Shown piece after piece: positions 12,090 through 23,235 of a stretch of 64,000 nt of DNA; the stretch's first letter is position 1, and each line of letters starts with the position of its first letter. Under the pieces are notes generated by a model. It did not search any database. It was not told where the DNA came from and saw nothing but the letters and a program-made list of their open reading frames with translations. The translations under genes and the position numbers were made by a program. The stretch lies in assembly GCF_030272615.1 (NCBI RefSeq), contig NC_081409.1, forward strand, positions 614,094,755 to 614,158,754, in the 5' to 3' direction. The stretch comes from Cryptomeria japonica. Taxonomy: Eukaryota > Streptophyta > Pinopsida > Cupressales > Cupressaceae.

Positions 12090-12960
12090 AGAATCCTCCC
12101 TCCATGTGAAAGGCATGGTGAAAATCTGAAATTAAAACTCTCTTGGCAAATGACATTGGCATACATGGCATTTCAAAATCAGAAGCTTTCAAATGTGATT
12201 GGAATTTTAAATGAAGATGGAGAAGGGCATCATAAACTCCAGTGAATGCAACCTTCAAATGTAAATCTGCCAGCACCCTCCTTTCACGTGATATTGAAAT
12301 GGAAAGCCATTGGAATTTTTCAGCAAATACAATAAATGGCAGATTAAAAGTTTCCTCTTGCTGTGCATGGCAATAGAAAACATTTTGAAAGCTTCAGCCA
12401 ATGCCATTAACAACAGTCCTCCCTTCCTGTACGTGGTGCTTGATGGAGTGTGGTAGAACAACTTGAGCAGTAGCTCCTCCCTCACGTGCCCTCCCAAAGC
12501 ATCCTCCCAACAATTCATGTGGTATGCAAAGAGGCAGCAGTCAAGAGAAAGGAAAATGCTCATGTGATGTTTAACCAGCAGTAAAAGTTTAAAACAAAAT
12601 GCAACAGTGTAGTTTTCCCCCCACTCATGTGGTTTTGGCAGAGGCTGAAACTTTATGTAAATGCCATTGGCATGGTGCCAAATTCTCCTCTCTAGCGTGG
12701 CAAATGAAATGCCAAATTCCTCTATTATGCGTTGAGCTTGCATAGTGTTTGGGAGGCTTTTAGAATCTTTAAAGCTTACAGTGTGCGTGGTGTTTGGTAA
12801 TGTGGCAGCCACTGAAAACCTTCAAACAAATTCCTTGGCAAAACCCCTCCTTCAGCATGGAAATGGTGTTTGGAGAGACATTGAAACTCCAACCAATTGA
12901 AATTGGCAGGTGTATGGCCATAAATCCTCCTCTTCTTGCCACGTGGTGTGTTAATCAGGA
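12090..12960. repeat. Diverged repeat zone built on a CCTCC(n)CACGTGG core
   Basis: Related segments recur with a cctccctt..cacgtgg-like core followed by a tttggcaa/aatgccattgg-like stretch. Cores lie near 12095, 12277, 12351, 12419, 12476, 12618, 12688, 12778, 12846 and 12926. Many are spaced about 60-90 bp apart. The units are heavily diverged, so this is either an old tandem array or a patchy LTR region. Confidence 0.45.
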
Positions 12961-13039
12961 CATCATAAATCTTCCAAGCAATGTAAGTTTCAGAAAACGC
13001 CATTAAAGCTCAGGAAATGTTTCAAAAATCGTAGTCCCA

Positions 13040-13560
13040 GGCAAAACTATATATCCCACATTGACTGTGGAAGGGACTTTTTTGATATTTAAATACAAAT
13101 CTCCACACATCTAATATGTCAAAGCCATCAAGGCTTTTGATGGATGGTGCCCGTTGGGTGCCCAGAGTAGACCCCGCGCACATGGGCGCACATCCCAAGG
13201 CAACTGGAGGAGGTGACAGATGGCAACAGGTGGACCCCACGCAGGCATGCTTCTCGAAGAGGACATGTAAAACTTTAAAGAGAAAGGATGACTTAACCAG
13301 TGAGCATATCTAAGATGGATTGACGATCCGGGTTGCTTTGCGAAGGCGAGATGTACGAACGTTAGAGGCCGCGAAATGGCAAAAAGTATTTCCGAAAATT
13401 GAGCAGGGTAAGGATCGTGCATGTTTCAGGAGATCGGATGATCCACGCTGCTTCGTAAAGGTGAGATGCTCACTCGTTAGAGGCCGCAAAATGGCGAAAG
13501 CCAGGTGGCGCTTAGGTGGTAGGCACAGTCAGATATCCAGCAGACAAGTCCCATCCTGAT
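13040..13560 (+). repeat. Possible LTR promoter region with a 115-bp direct duplication
   Basis: A block at 13049-13095 (tatcccacattgac, gaagggactt, then atttaaatac) looks like the promoter area of a plant LTR, with a TATA-like element. A GC-rich, CpG-containing stretch follows. In it gatccgggttgctttgcgaa (13325) recurs in altered form as gatccacgctgcttcgtaaa (13440). Both are followed by ggcgagatg/ggtgagatg and gttagaggccgc, a direct repeat with 115-bp offset. Confidence 0.45.
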
Positions 13561-15584
13561 GGTGCCCAAGTGGCGGTGATGAGGTGTCATCCCAGGTGGC
13601 CTCCAGTAGACCCTATGGACCAATCAGAGACCACCACATGGAAAGTCGTCAGGCCAAAAGGGAGGCAAAAATCAAAATTAAAATCAGTTTAAATACATAG
13701 TGAAAACTATATTAAAAATTCAAAAATTTAAATGATTGTACACATGTGAATGATTAATTCGCCCAAGGCTATATTTTTGGCCAAATGTAGAAGTATTATA
13801 TATTGTCGGAAAGCACTCAAGATGAGGAATTCAGTTATGGAGTTAGGATCAAAAAATGTGGGATATTTTGAGAGTAGTTTCCATGGGAAATAAGAAGATA
13901 TTTTTGCAGTTAGAGATAGAGGAGACACTTGGCCGCAATTTCGGTTGCAGATCTGATCCTTTCCCTCTCCTTCTTATTCCAATTTTCTTCTCATTGTAGG
14001 GGTTCCAATTTTTGAGAAATTCTCTAAGGGAGATTTCCAAGAGGGGTTCCAGTCTGGTGCATTTTAATTTTATGAGTTGTAATTGTTGATGTTCTCTTTC
14101 TTTCTATCATGGAATAGATACGTTTAGCTGCAAATTCTTAGTTGCAGGCCATATATATGCAAGGCATATATACATTTCCATTGGATTGTCTTCAGGAATT
14201 TTTTTCAATTTCAATAAATTGAGTTTTCAAGGGATTTTGAATTTATCTTCTCCAAGGGAGAGTGTATTTCCTATTCTTAGGCATCCTTTACATAAAGGAT
14301 TTAAATTCAATGAGCAGAAATTGGGAATTCTGAATTAATGTTTGGATTTGTATGATCTTTTGATTTGAAGTTCATAATGTATTAATGCCAGGCATTAATA
14401 TAGGGATATCTTTTCAGTGAATTTGATCTGCAGCTTGGATTTCATTTGTGGCCATTTGTGTTGACTCTGTGCCCAGATGAAGGCACTAATCTATTACAAT
14501 TGAAAGTTATTTGCACAAGAAATTTAAAATCCAACATCAGAATATGTTTCTTTGTTTTATGTTTTGTGGGAATATGTCCATCCATCTCATGTTTCAAAAC
14601 ATTGTTGAGTTGTAAGTGTAGATCTAGCCCATCTACAATACCCTACTTGTTATTGAGCCCTAGTGAGATCTATCTGCTTTTGTTGATGCTGTCATAGGTG
14701 TGTAATAGGTTGAATTTTAAGCATCAAAGGTATACCCACCTAGGTTTTGCAGAGCCTGAAGAGTAGAAGGATTCATATCCTTATTATGTTGTCCAAGCCC
14801 TGAGGTTCTTCATAGATTGAATTGGCTACTTCATGGATCAATTGCAGGTGTACTTGGGTTAATCATTTTTTATGAACAACACAAAGATTTATAGTGTTTG
14901 ATAAAGTTTACAATGCAATGACAAAACCTTGTTACAAATGAGTTTTGTAACAATTACAAATCTCTCATAGCATGAGAATGAATTTCTCTGCCTACTGAGG
15001 TTCTTCCTCTTTTTTTCTTCCCTCCTCTATATGGTTACCTTCTTCTTTATGCTACCACTTCACTCTCCAGGTTACTCTTTTCTTACTCAATATACTTTTG
15101 TAAGTCTGCTCTGTTTTCTCACAACAACAACACTCTTCAGCTCTACTAGAATAGATTGACTCTGTACACATCAGATTTCCTTCTACTGCAATCTTAAATA
15201 TTTTATTCAAGTTCGTTGTCTTAGAGAACTACACCACTAGAGATTTTATTCTCTATCCTAAATTTAATCTCATATTTTCTGCCTGGAGTAAATGCATCCA
15301 ATCTTTCTTCTGATCATTCTCTATACTTAGATTACCAAGTTTAGTAATCTTCTTCTATCCAAAACAATCTAGAATCCTTCCTTGAGCCACACAAACTACT
15401 TGCAGCTCAATCACCATTAATGCATTTTCCATCCTCTATCGACCTACCTGGACAAGATCAACAACTATCATACTTGAACCCATTATCACCAACTTCTGTA
15501 TATTTGATTCATTTTTTGTCCACCATGGAGCCTCGTATATTCTTATTCTTCATCTAGATCACATGGTTAAGGTCGATCAGCCAC
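13561..15584. other. Non-coding stretch, possible old LTR/leader remains
   Basis: I find no coding domain. There is a second TATA-like site (gtttaaatacata, near 13690) and pyrimidine-rich text to about 15480. Element C begins right after this stretch, with its target duplication at 15585-15589. Confidence 0.4.
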
Positions 15585-15589
15585 CACAT

Positions 15590-16377
15590 TGTTAGGGGTC
15601 CCACAGATACTGAGAGGGGGGGGGGTGAATTAGTATCTAACCGGTAATTAGAATTTCTTAACTTAAAACATGAGAACATAATATAACAATGTACCGGTAT
15701 GCAAGAAATAATGCAATAAATAGAATCAAGAAATTCCACATGAAAAGCACACCATAACACAAGATTTTAACGAGGAAACCCGGTGTGGGAAAAACCTCAG
15801 TGGGAGTTGTGACCCACAATATTCACTCACTGGCCAATAAGAGAATATTACTTACAATAGGGTCCTGCACATGCAGGAAGGCCAACTACCTAGAGCTCAC
15901 TGCTTAATGGGAAGTCACACTGACTTACAAATAAGGATTATACTAATCCAATAACTTGTACTGCTTTACAATAGCATCTTCAATGCTAGATTAAGTACTG
16001 ATTCCTGCTCTGTTCTTTACATATACACTTTGACCTATATTTCGCACATTAGGTCTGCCTAATATTTTCCTTTCTGGTTCTACACCACTCCTACAAATGT
16101 CTACAATGATCTCCATTATATATAAGAGTCATTTTACAATTTGACAAGTTAGCTTACAATAATAAACAAAATATTATATAACAAAATCCTGTCAGCCTTT
16201 GTGCCGGTATACTTCTTTTCTTCTGTGCCGGTGCCAGTGTCTTGAGTGCCAGTATTGAGTGTGATCTGCTGATGCCGGTATAATGTCTTTGCCAATGCCA
16301 TAGGATTGCAAGGTTTCCATCAATGACAAAACCTTCAATCACATACAATGTCTCATCAGAGTGTGCATATGCCAACA
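15590..16377 (-). repeat. Element C 3' LTR
   Basis: This 788-bp LTR on the plus strand starts tgttaggggtccc and ends catatgccaaca. It contains the poly-G block gagagggggggggg and the conserved gaggaaacccggtgtgggaa stretch. It also has several ccggt motifs in the U3 half and a TATA-like atatataagag near 16118. Confidence 0.9.
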
Positions 16378-16391
16378 ATCTCCCCCTTTGG
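16378..16391 (-). promoter_or_regulatory. Element C polypurine tract next to 3' LTR
   Basis: The sense strand reads GCCAAAGGGGGAGAT immediately before the LTR start TGTTGG, the expected primer for plus-strand DNA synthesis. A second near-identical GCCAAAGGGGGAG lies about 160 bp upstream at 16536-16550. Confidence 0.85.
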
Positions 16392-16607
16392 CATTGATGG
16401 CAACACTCATGAGAAATTTCAAAAAGTATCCAAAAATGTGTAGTCCAAAAATGTTACCAAAAAGAGTTTTACCAAAAATGTGAGAGCTCCCCTTGAGCAT
16501 ATGATTCCTATGTTTTGAATTTTCTCATCCCACTACTCCCCCTTTGGCATCAATGACAAAGGTTGTCAAGATGTCAGTAGAGTTTGTAGTTTCAACTATC
16601 CATAACC

Positions 16608-19600
16608 TCAACCTTGTAGCTAGGTAGTTATAATCTAAAAAAGATCTCCCAAAATCAAGTTTATACTATCCATAAAATTCTTACTCTCCTTTATTATTGT
16701 CTTAGTTCTCTTCACTGTACCGATGAGATGCTGCAAATGCTCTGCCAGTGTTTTGCTTCCCTGTGTTAATGCCTCAAAAATTTCCTTCCACAGAGATGCT
16801 AGATAGTCCAATCTTGGACTTAGTTTAGATCTCAAATGTTTTGCCTTATTTATTATTCTTTCTTTCTCTTTTTCAAAATTGAGAAGTTCTTCCTCAAAAT
16901 TTTCTATCTTCACTTCAAAAACTAATAGTGTATCAGGTGAGTTGACAAAACTATCTGCAAGTTTATTGATCTCATCCTGTACCTTGCTTATTTTCTTGTC
17001 AATATCTACAGTCAAAAAGTTTGTTTTACAGGTATCTTTGTACAAATTTTTGTACTCTTTCAATAAATTACATAGTTCTGGTAGAAGTGTGTCAAAATCT
17101 CTATTACACTTCTTTATTTCCTCATCAAAGAATTTCTATTTTTCAATTTCTACCTCATCCTTCACTGACTCTTCCTTTATTTTCTCAAAGTTTTCTAAGA
17201 TATATTTACACAATGTATCCAATTGTCCTAAAGAATCTTTGTTATCTATATTACAGTTGGGAGCAATTACCTTCAAAATTGGTATGGAATCATCAATTGC
17301 TTTGTAAGCTTGTGAGCTGCAGTCAGTTATTTTCTTGATAGAATCTAGTAGCACCTCAATCACATTTGTTGATTTGTATGTTGATGATGATCCAACAATT
17401 TGAGTACTGGTGGAAGTAACCAAGCTTGTATTAACCTCTGGTAGGTCAGTTTGTGTCTGCATTTCTTTAAGCATTGGTTTTCCTACTTCACTAGTTATCG
17501 GTGGCACTATTTCCTTATGTACCTGTTCCGGTTGATGTTGTTCTAGAGCCTTTATCTCTGTTTGTTTCTTTGTATGTTGTATTGCCTCAGTCTGTGACTC
17601 AGTCTCTACCTTTTTCTCTTTATCTTCTGCCGATTTCTTAGTTTCCCTTGCTATCGGAGGCTCATTAGCCATATCTGACTTATCAGTTGTATCTTTGTCT
17701 ACTACTATGTTGATCTTCTGAGTATCAACATCCACAGAGTATAGGACTTCAAAATTAGGATTATTATCCTCTACATCCATACTCTCAGCTGCCGATTGAT
17801 CTTCAGTAGTTGTTGTTTTCACCGGTGGAGTATTTAAAGAAGGTGGGGGTAAGTTGTCTTTAACTTTGATGCTTGGTGGTCCACCAACTTTTCCTTTCCC
17901 TTTGTCTCTATCTTTCTGATAAACCTTTATAGGTTTGGGATTCTTGTACTCTTCTTGTTTTTCTTTCTCAACCAGGAATATATCCCATCCATCTTCTATT
18001 TCCTCTGTCACCTCATTAACTCTTCCTGCCATTAGTTAAATATGCCGGTGTGCAGTAGAGAATACTGATCAGTTTGCTTGAGCAATTAAATCATCGATTT
18101 CTTGTGGAGAGTTTACCGGATATACAGCAAGTAATTTCTCAATTTTTTTTTTCTTATCCAATTCTATCACTGCCTATCTTCTTGCATCTAGTCTTTTGAA
18201 TAATTCATCAGGAATTTCATTAACTACTTCCATAAAAAATTTCTTGTACATATCCATGTGCAATATAACACTATTTTCAACTTTCTCTTTTTCATTAGCT
18301 ATTAGAGTGTCATATATTTTCTCTATGTTCTTCAGTTTACCTTCCTCTGTGATTTCATTCAGTAGTACATCAAGAACGGCCAAGTCTCTGTTTGTCCTCT
18401 TCTTCTTCTTGGGTGTCAGTTTCTTCTTTGGTGTGGCCTTTCTTACCGGAGATCTCACAGCTTGTTGCTTTTGCCTTGTCATCCTAGGTGAAGGTGTGGT
18501 TGCCAGTGAGGGATCTCTTTTCCTTACAACCCTTTTAAAAGTTGCAGGCATGTCACTTCCTAAAGAATTACCTACTAGTGATAGGTGAGTTTCAGGCTAT
18601 GGAGCTACTAACTCATCCTCTGTTATGCCGGTTTTCTTTAATACATCTTCTTTAATAGCTTTTGCTTGTCTGGACCCTTTCCTTCCAACTGCCTCAACCT
18701 TTTTCACCCTTTTCTTTGATTGAATTTGTCTTTCAATATTCTCTGCACTACCAAATACTTCTTCCTTTGGCTCTCTAGGGGCTTCCAGAAGTGCTTTGGC
18801 ATATGTTTCAACTATGTGATCATCTATTTCATATCCCATCTCGGTTACCCAAATTGTCCTTGGGATGACCACTTTCATCCAGATTTCATCTTTCTTGATG
18901 ACAAAGCATATATCATCTTTGTATTTGTCTACAATTTTTTGAGATAACCTTACTCTTTTCTTCATTTTGGTCATTAATGCTTGGAAAAAGTCATGAATAT
19001 TGTTTTCCTTGTTCTCACCCATGTTATTGAATAGTTCAGTCAATTGTTTTCCTACCGGTATGTCATATCCAAGTTCTTTGTAACCTATACTGGGAACCTA
19101 TTTTGTTATGTGTAGCATTAGGCATACTAACAGATTTCCAAATCTGAAAGATCCTTTCTTGTCCTTCTTGATCTTTCCAAGGTTGTCAATTAGTTCATCC
19201 TTTAACCACTCACATATGTCAATTTTTGTATTATCTGTTACCATGTCATAAGCACTCTTAATGCATAAGCTTGAAACTGAATTAAGTCTATTAGCATGAG
19301 TAGCTTTATAACCTAATATCATACTGATGAATCTCACATTGATATCTATTACATCATTAACCCTTAAAGACCTTTTGTCAAATGTTGTACCAGTTACATT
19401 TATAACTAGGTCATTGGAAACCTTCTTGGTTTTATTTGGTCTCTTACCGGTGGTCAGTAACCCTGTGACAACTTTCACAGCTTCCTTGGTGATCTTATGG
19501 ATTGCATCTAACCAGAAAAATTCTCCATGTACCCTACTCAAAACTATCCTAATCACATCCTTTGGAAATTCAGGAATGCTAAGGATTTCTGTAAATCCTA

Positions 19601-19886
19601 GGGTCTCAATGATTTTGTGTTCATCCTTTACATTGTCGGTATTATCACATATCACGATTTTATACATGGTTTTAATTTCCTCATCTCCTAACTCTTCAAT
19701 GTTGAAATGGATGTACATTCTAGGGTCTTCAACATATACAACTCCCTTAGGAATTTGAGAAAAAGCACCTAAGGTATCATCCTTCTTTGCTATCTTGAGA
19801 TCTAACTGAAATACGGGCCTAGGTCTTTGTATTACTTCAAAAATAGTAGGGTTTGATATGTATTCAATTGCAGAGGTGGATGCCAT
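16608..19886 (-). pseudogene. Family N ORF2 in element C (unknown ~1090-codon protein), with stops
   Basis: A single frame of 1093 codons runs from the ATG at 19886 (MASTSAIEYI) to TGA at 16608, with no frameshift but five or more internal stops. I do not recognise the protein. Residues 1-262 look globular and are the best conserved part between copies (RPRPVFQL, KGVVYVEDPRMYIH, LRVNDV, FRFGNLLVCLMLHITK). A TAG follows at codon 263, the same place in all three copies. Next is MTELFNNMGENKENNIHDFF, then a basic segment with TPSPRMTR and TPKKKLTPKKKKR resembling histone H1 tails or a nuclear signal. A polar low-complexity part follows, and last a long coiled coil (about residues 890-1060). No transmembrane segment or polymerase motif is visible. 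It occupies the place of pol. Confidence 0.8.
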
Positions 19887-20024
19887 GATTAAATACCTTT
19901 TACTACCTTGTATGGATGATTGCTTGGAGTGTGCTTGCTTCTTGCTTGAAATGCCTTAGCTCGGAGTCTTCGCACTCTCTGAAAATTTGAAATCTTGGTG
20001 AAATGAAATGGAGCCAAAACCTTA

Positions 20025-20032
20025 CTTTTATA
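20025..20032 (-). promoter_or_regulatory. TATA box candidate upstream of ORF2 in element C
   Basis: The minus strand reads TATAAAAG, 139 bp before the ORF2 ATG. The same octamer sits at the same place in elements E and I. A small hairpin, GTTAAGT-GAAT-ACTTAAC in sense, lies just upstream near 20070-20087. Confidence 0.5.
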
Positions 20033-20188
20033 ATGTCTTTTCGCCATCTACCACATAAATTGCATGCTGGTTAAGTATTCACTTAACATTGTTTGCAGGT
20101 AATAAGTAATTTTCAACTTCTTATCTCTAACCGAGGGAATAATTAGCATATGTATCAATAGATTGCCAAACCCTCAAGGAAATTTTCT

Positions 20189-21347
20189 TCAATTAGATGA
20201 AGAACTTCCTGCCAGTGGAGCACTACTCTGTCCTTCCGGTGAAGCATCACTTTGTCCTGCTGGTGAAGCATTGGTTTGTTCTACCGATGGAGGAGTATTC
20301 CCAATATTTAGATCAACTTTTCTAATCCATTGCTTTGAGAATTCTTGGTTAACCTCTTCAACTTTTTCTTTACCTTTCAAGCTAGCACTTTTTTTGTCTA
20401 CCGGTGTTCCTTTACTTCTACAAAATTTAACAATATGCCCAATCTTGTTACATGCATAACAAGTTACATTATTTTTCTAAATATCTTTCCCATAACCTAT
20501 GTCGATTTGTGTTCTGCATTGATTAGATAAATGTCCAAATCTTCCACAAACATAACATCTCACATTCAATCTACAGTTTTTCAGAGTTATGACCAACTTT
20601 GTTGCATTTAGAACATTTACTAGTGGGTGTGTTGATATTCTGATAATTTCTAGATCTGCATTCATTTGCTCTATGACCATACTTATTACAGTTAAAGCAT
20701 TTACCATTGAATTTATAAGCATTAGGTTGTCTTACCGATTTGCTATGATCCTGAGTATTTGTAGTACCGGAGCTTTCACCAACTTCAAAGCCAATTCCAT
20801 AAGTGTCACCTTTAGGTTTTTGATTCTTCAGCAAGGTGCCAAGTTCCTCTAAGCTTTTCTTGAATTTTTCTTTGTGTTGATTTGCAGTTTCTAGTTTTCT
20901 TTCCAAGATTTCTTTTTGGCTCATCAGTTCATTTGAGTCATTCTGAGTATGCATCAGATCTGTCTTCAACATGTCATTTTCATAGCTAAGTCTTGTGTTC
21001 TCATTTGCTGCATCACTTAGTCTTTTGGTCAATTCTTCTTCATTCTTCTTCATGTCCTCAATCTCTTTACAAAATCTCATAGTCATATCCTACATTTCAT
21101 TTTTTGTTCTCATGATCTCTTGTTTCAACTTGCTTATCATATCATTAAGTGATTCCTTTTCATCATTCTCATTTTGCAATTTTTCTCAAAGTTCTCTTCT
21201 CTTATTTCTTGCAATAGTAAAATTTTCTTCAAGTGCCTGAATGATATCCTAAGCTGCTCTTAAATTATCTTCTAATTTGATATTTTTCAATTTTTCTGCA
21301 TCATAGTCTGTAAGAGCTCCTTTAAGTTGCTTCATTAGATTTTCCAT
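20189..21347 (-). pseudogene. Family N ORF1 in element C (coiled coil, four CCHC zinc knuckles)
   Basis: The start is the ATG at 21347 (MENLMKQL), about 60 bp after the primer site. The first ~200 residues form a charged coiled coil (LKNIKLEDNL, RLSDAANENTRLSYEND, LERKLETANQHKEK). The linker GIGFEVGESS follows, then four knuckles: CFNCNKYGHRANEC, CSKCNKVGHNSE, CYVCGRFGHLSNQC and a fourth near 20400-20460. The C-terminus is rich in serine, proline and glycine. No UBN2 capsid domain is present. The knuckles imply RNA binding. A one-base insertion near 20577 and stops early in the coil break this copy. Confidence 0.85.
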
Positions 21348-21404
21348 CTTTACCGGTGTCAAGATCTTCCTCAAGCTTTTAGGCTTCTGAAAATAGAGGA
21401 CCAG

Positions 21405-21416
21405 GCTCTGATACCA
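21405..21416 (-). promoter_or_regulatory. Element C primer-binding site (initiator-Met type)
   Basis: The sense strand reads TGGTATCAGAGC, two bases after the LTR. It is followed by a leader (CCTCTATTTTCAGAAGCCTAA) that closely matches the leader of the pol-bearing element H. Confidence 0.9.
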
Positions 21417-21418
21417 AT

Positions 21419-22184
21419 TTTTAGGGGTCCCACAGATACTGAGAGGGGGTGGTGAATCAGTATCTAACCGGTAATTAGAATTTCTTAACTTAAAACATGC
21501 AAAACATAATATAACAGTGTACCAGTATGCAAGAAATAATGCAATAAACAGAATCAAGAACATCCACATGAAAAGCACACCATAACACAGGATTTTAATG
21601 AGGAAACCCAGTGTGGGAAAAACCGTGGTGGGATTTGTGACCCACAATATTCACTCACTGGCCAATAAGAGAATATTACTTACAATAGGGGCTTGCACAT
21701 GCAAGAAGGCCAACTACCTAGAGCTCACTGCTCAATGGGAAGTCACACTGACTTACAAATAAGGATTATACTAATCCAATAACTTGAACTGCTTTACAAT
21801 AGCATCTTCAATGCCAGATTCAGTACCAGTTCCCGCTTTGTTCTTTACATATACCCTTTGACCTATATTTTGCACATTAGGTCTGCCTAATATTTTCCTT
21901 TCTGGTTCTACATCACTCCTACAAATGTCTACAATGATCTCCTTTATATATAAGAGTCATTTTACAATTTGACAAGTCAGCTTACAATAATAAACAAAAT
22001 ATTATATAACAAAATCCTGTCGGCCTTTGTGCTGGTATACTTCTTTTCTTCTGTGCCGGTGTTGAGTGTGATCTGCTGATGCTGGTATAATGTCTTTGCC
22101 GATACCATAGGATTGCAAGGTTGCCATCAATGACAAAACCTTCAATCACATACATTATCTCATTGGAGTGTGCATATGCCAACA
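21419..22184 (-). repeat. Element C 5' LTR
   Basis: This 766-bp LTR on the plus strand starts ttttaggggtccc (the terminal TG has become TT) and ends catatgccaaca. It is shorter than its partner by small deletions in the region of short ccggt-bearing repeats. The flanking CACAT completes the target duplication. Confidence 0.85.
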
Positions 22185-22189
22185 CACAT

Positions 22190-23235
22190 AAAACCCTATG
22201 TCTATCAACATACACAAATGCCATCAAATTGACATCCAAGTCACTTGGTCAAACATATTCAAACGCCACATGGACTATCATGCCTATCGAGTTGCCAATC
22301 GTGTTGACTGAAACACCTCAAAGGGTCATGTTGATCTTAAACTCTGTCATTATAGGATGGCAGGACGCTAACCATTTTTATTTTTAACTTCCCCCGCATC
22401 ATCGTTCATATGCCCATTTTTCTCATGTGGGCTTACAGGATGTATCATCTTTGTGCCTTAACTTACCCTACAAGTTCCTCTTTATATCCCTCTGCAAGTT
22501 ATGGGATAGTGGGATCCTTCTCTTGCTTCACTATATTGTTTTACATGACCATCGCATACCCACCTTGAATGGTGAGGGATAGCGAGAACATTCCTCCGCT
22601 ATCATTATGTTTCCCCATGTGACCATCATCTTGTCTTACTTAGTATTGAAAGATAGCAAGATACATATCTTGCTTCACCTTTTGTTGCCCTACATGACCA
22701 TCTTTCACTCATCCATCATGTCATGGGATGGAAGGAAGCATCCCTTGCTTCTTCTTGTGTTACCCCATGATACCTCCAGTCTCAATGTAACCAAGCTGTA
22801 GGATAGCAAGGGGTTTCATTATGCCCTACTTGAAGTTATCCTGCACATACACCATGCAGACACTTTGCATGGTGTGAGATAGCAGGGAACACATTTCCCC
22901 TTGAATTTTCTTGTCTCGCATGGTCAACCAAGACTCAACAAACATGTCGTGGGATAGTGGGGGGTTCTTCGACCTTTATGAAACTTTTATGTCACACGAC
23001 CTCTTCCCTACATTTGAACCAAACAACTACTGGCACAAGGAAATAAATCACAACTCACATACCACAATTTGTGACTCAGTGACTATTGCTAACATGTATG
23101 TAGCATAACACAGTGTGTTATGCACAATTTCACAACATAATTCTCTACAACCTCTTTACATCCCTTGACATCACGATTGCTACCTACTTTTCTGAAACCA
23201 TTTGACATCCCTTGATATTAATGACAATAATTCAA
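22190..23235. other. Non-coding stretch carrying a 75-bp tandem array
   Basis: No coding domain is seen. Most of it is the array at 22503-23020. It ends where the RT fragment of element D begins. A near-perfect palindrome, gcataacaca-g-tgtgttatgc, lies at 23103-23123. Confidence 0.5.
22503..23020. repeat. Diverged 73-76 bp tandem array (seven units)
   Basis: The landmark gggatagc/gggatagtgg recurs near 22503, 22576, 22650, 22724, 22800, 22876 and 22951, spacings of 73, 74, 74, 76, 76 and 75 bp. Each unit continues with a (c)attccttgctt-like stretch and several with ccctacatgaccatc. Units are strongly diverged but the period is regular. Confidence 0.8.

Larger units (their letters stand above)
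15590..22184 (-). mobile_element. Element C: family N non-autonomous LTR retrotransposon, complete copy 1
   Basis: The element is bounded by the 5-bp target duplication CACAT (15585-15589 and 22185-22189). Its 3' LTR (15590-16377) and 5' LTR (21419-22184) begin or end with TGTTGGCATATGC on the sense strand. Inside are a primer site, ORF1, an intergenic segment with a TATA box, ORF2 and a polypurine tract. Nothing resembling protease, integrase, RT or RNase H is present in the 5 kb between the LTRs. Copies E and I have the same plan and almost the same length (6.6 kb once nested DNA is removed), so the missing pol is a feature of the family and not a private deletion. Confidence 0.9.

Noticed and set aside
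13022-13559. Several overlapping 65-103 codon frames in the GC-rich block
   Set aside because: GC-rich repeats open frames on both strands at once; no domain, and the two halves are a DNA-level duplication, not a protein repeat.
16608-19886. ORF2 as an envelope gene
   Set aside because: It sits before the polypurine tract as env would, and ends in a coiled coil, but I see no signal peptide, no transmembrane segment and no such gene after pol in element H. Kept only as a possibility.
22503-23020. CRISPR-like array
   Set aside because: Units are whole diverged tandem repeats of 73-76 bp, not identical short repeats with unique spacers, and the DNA is plant.
23103-23123. Palindrome gcataacaca-g-tgtgttatgc as an operator or transposon end
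   Set aside because: One isolated 10-bp-arm palindrome in repeat-rich DNA with no partner and no flanking duplication.
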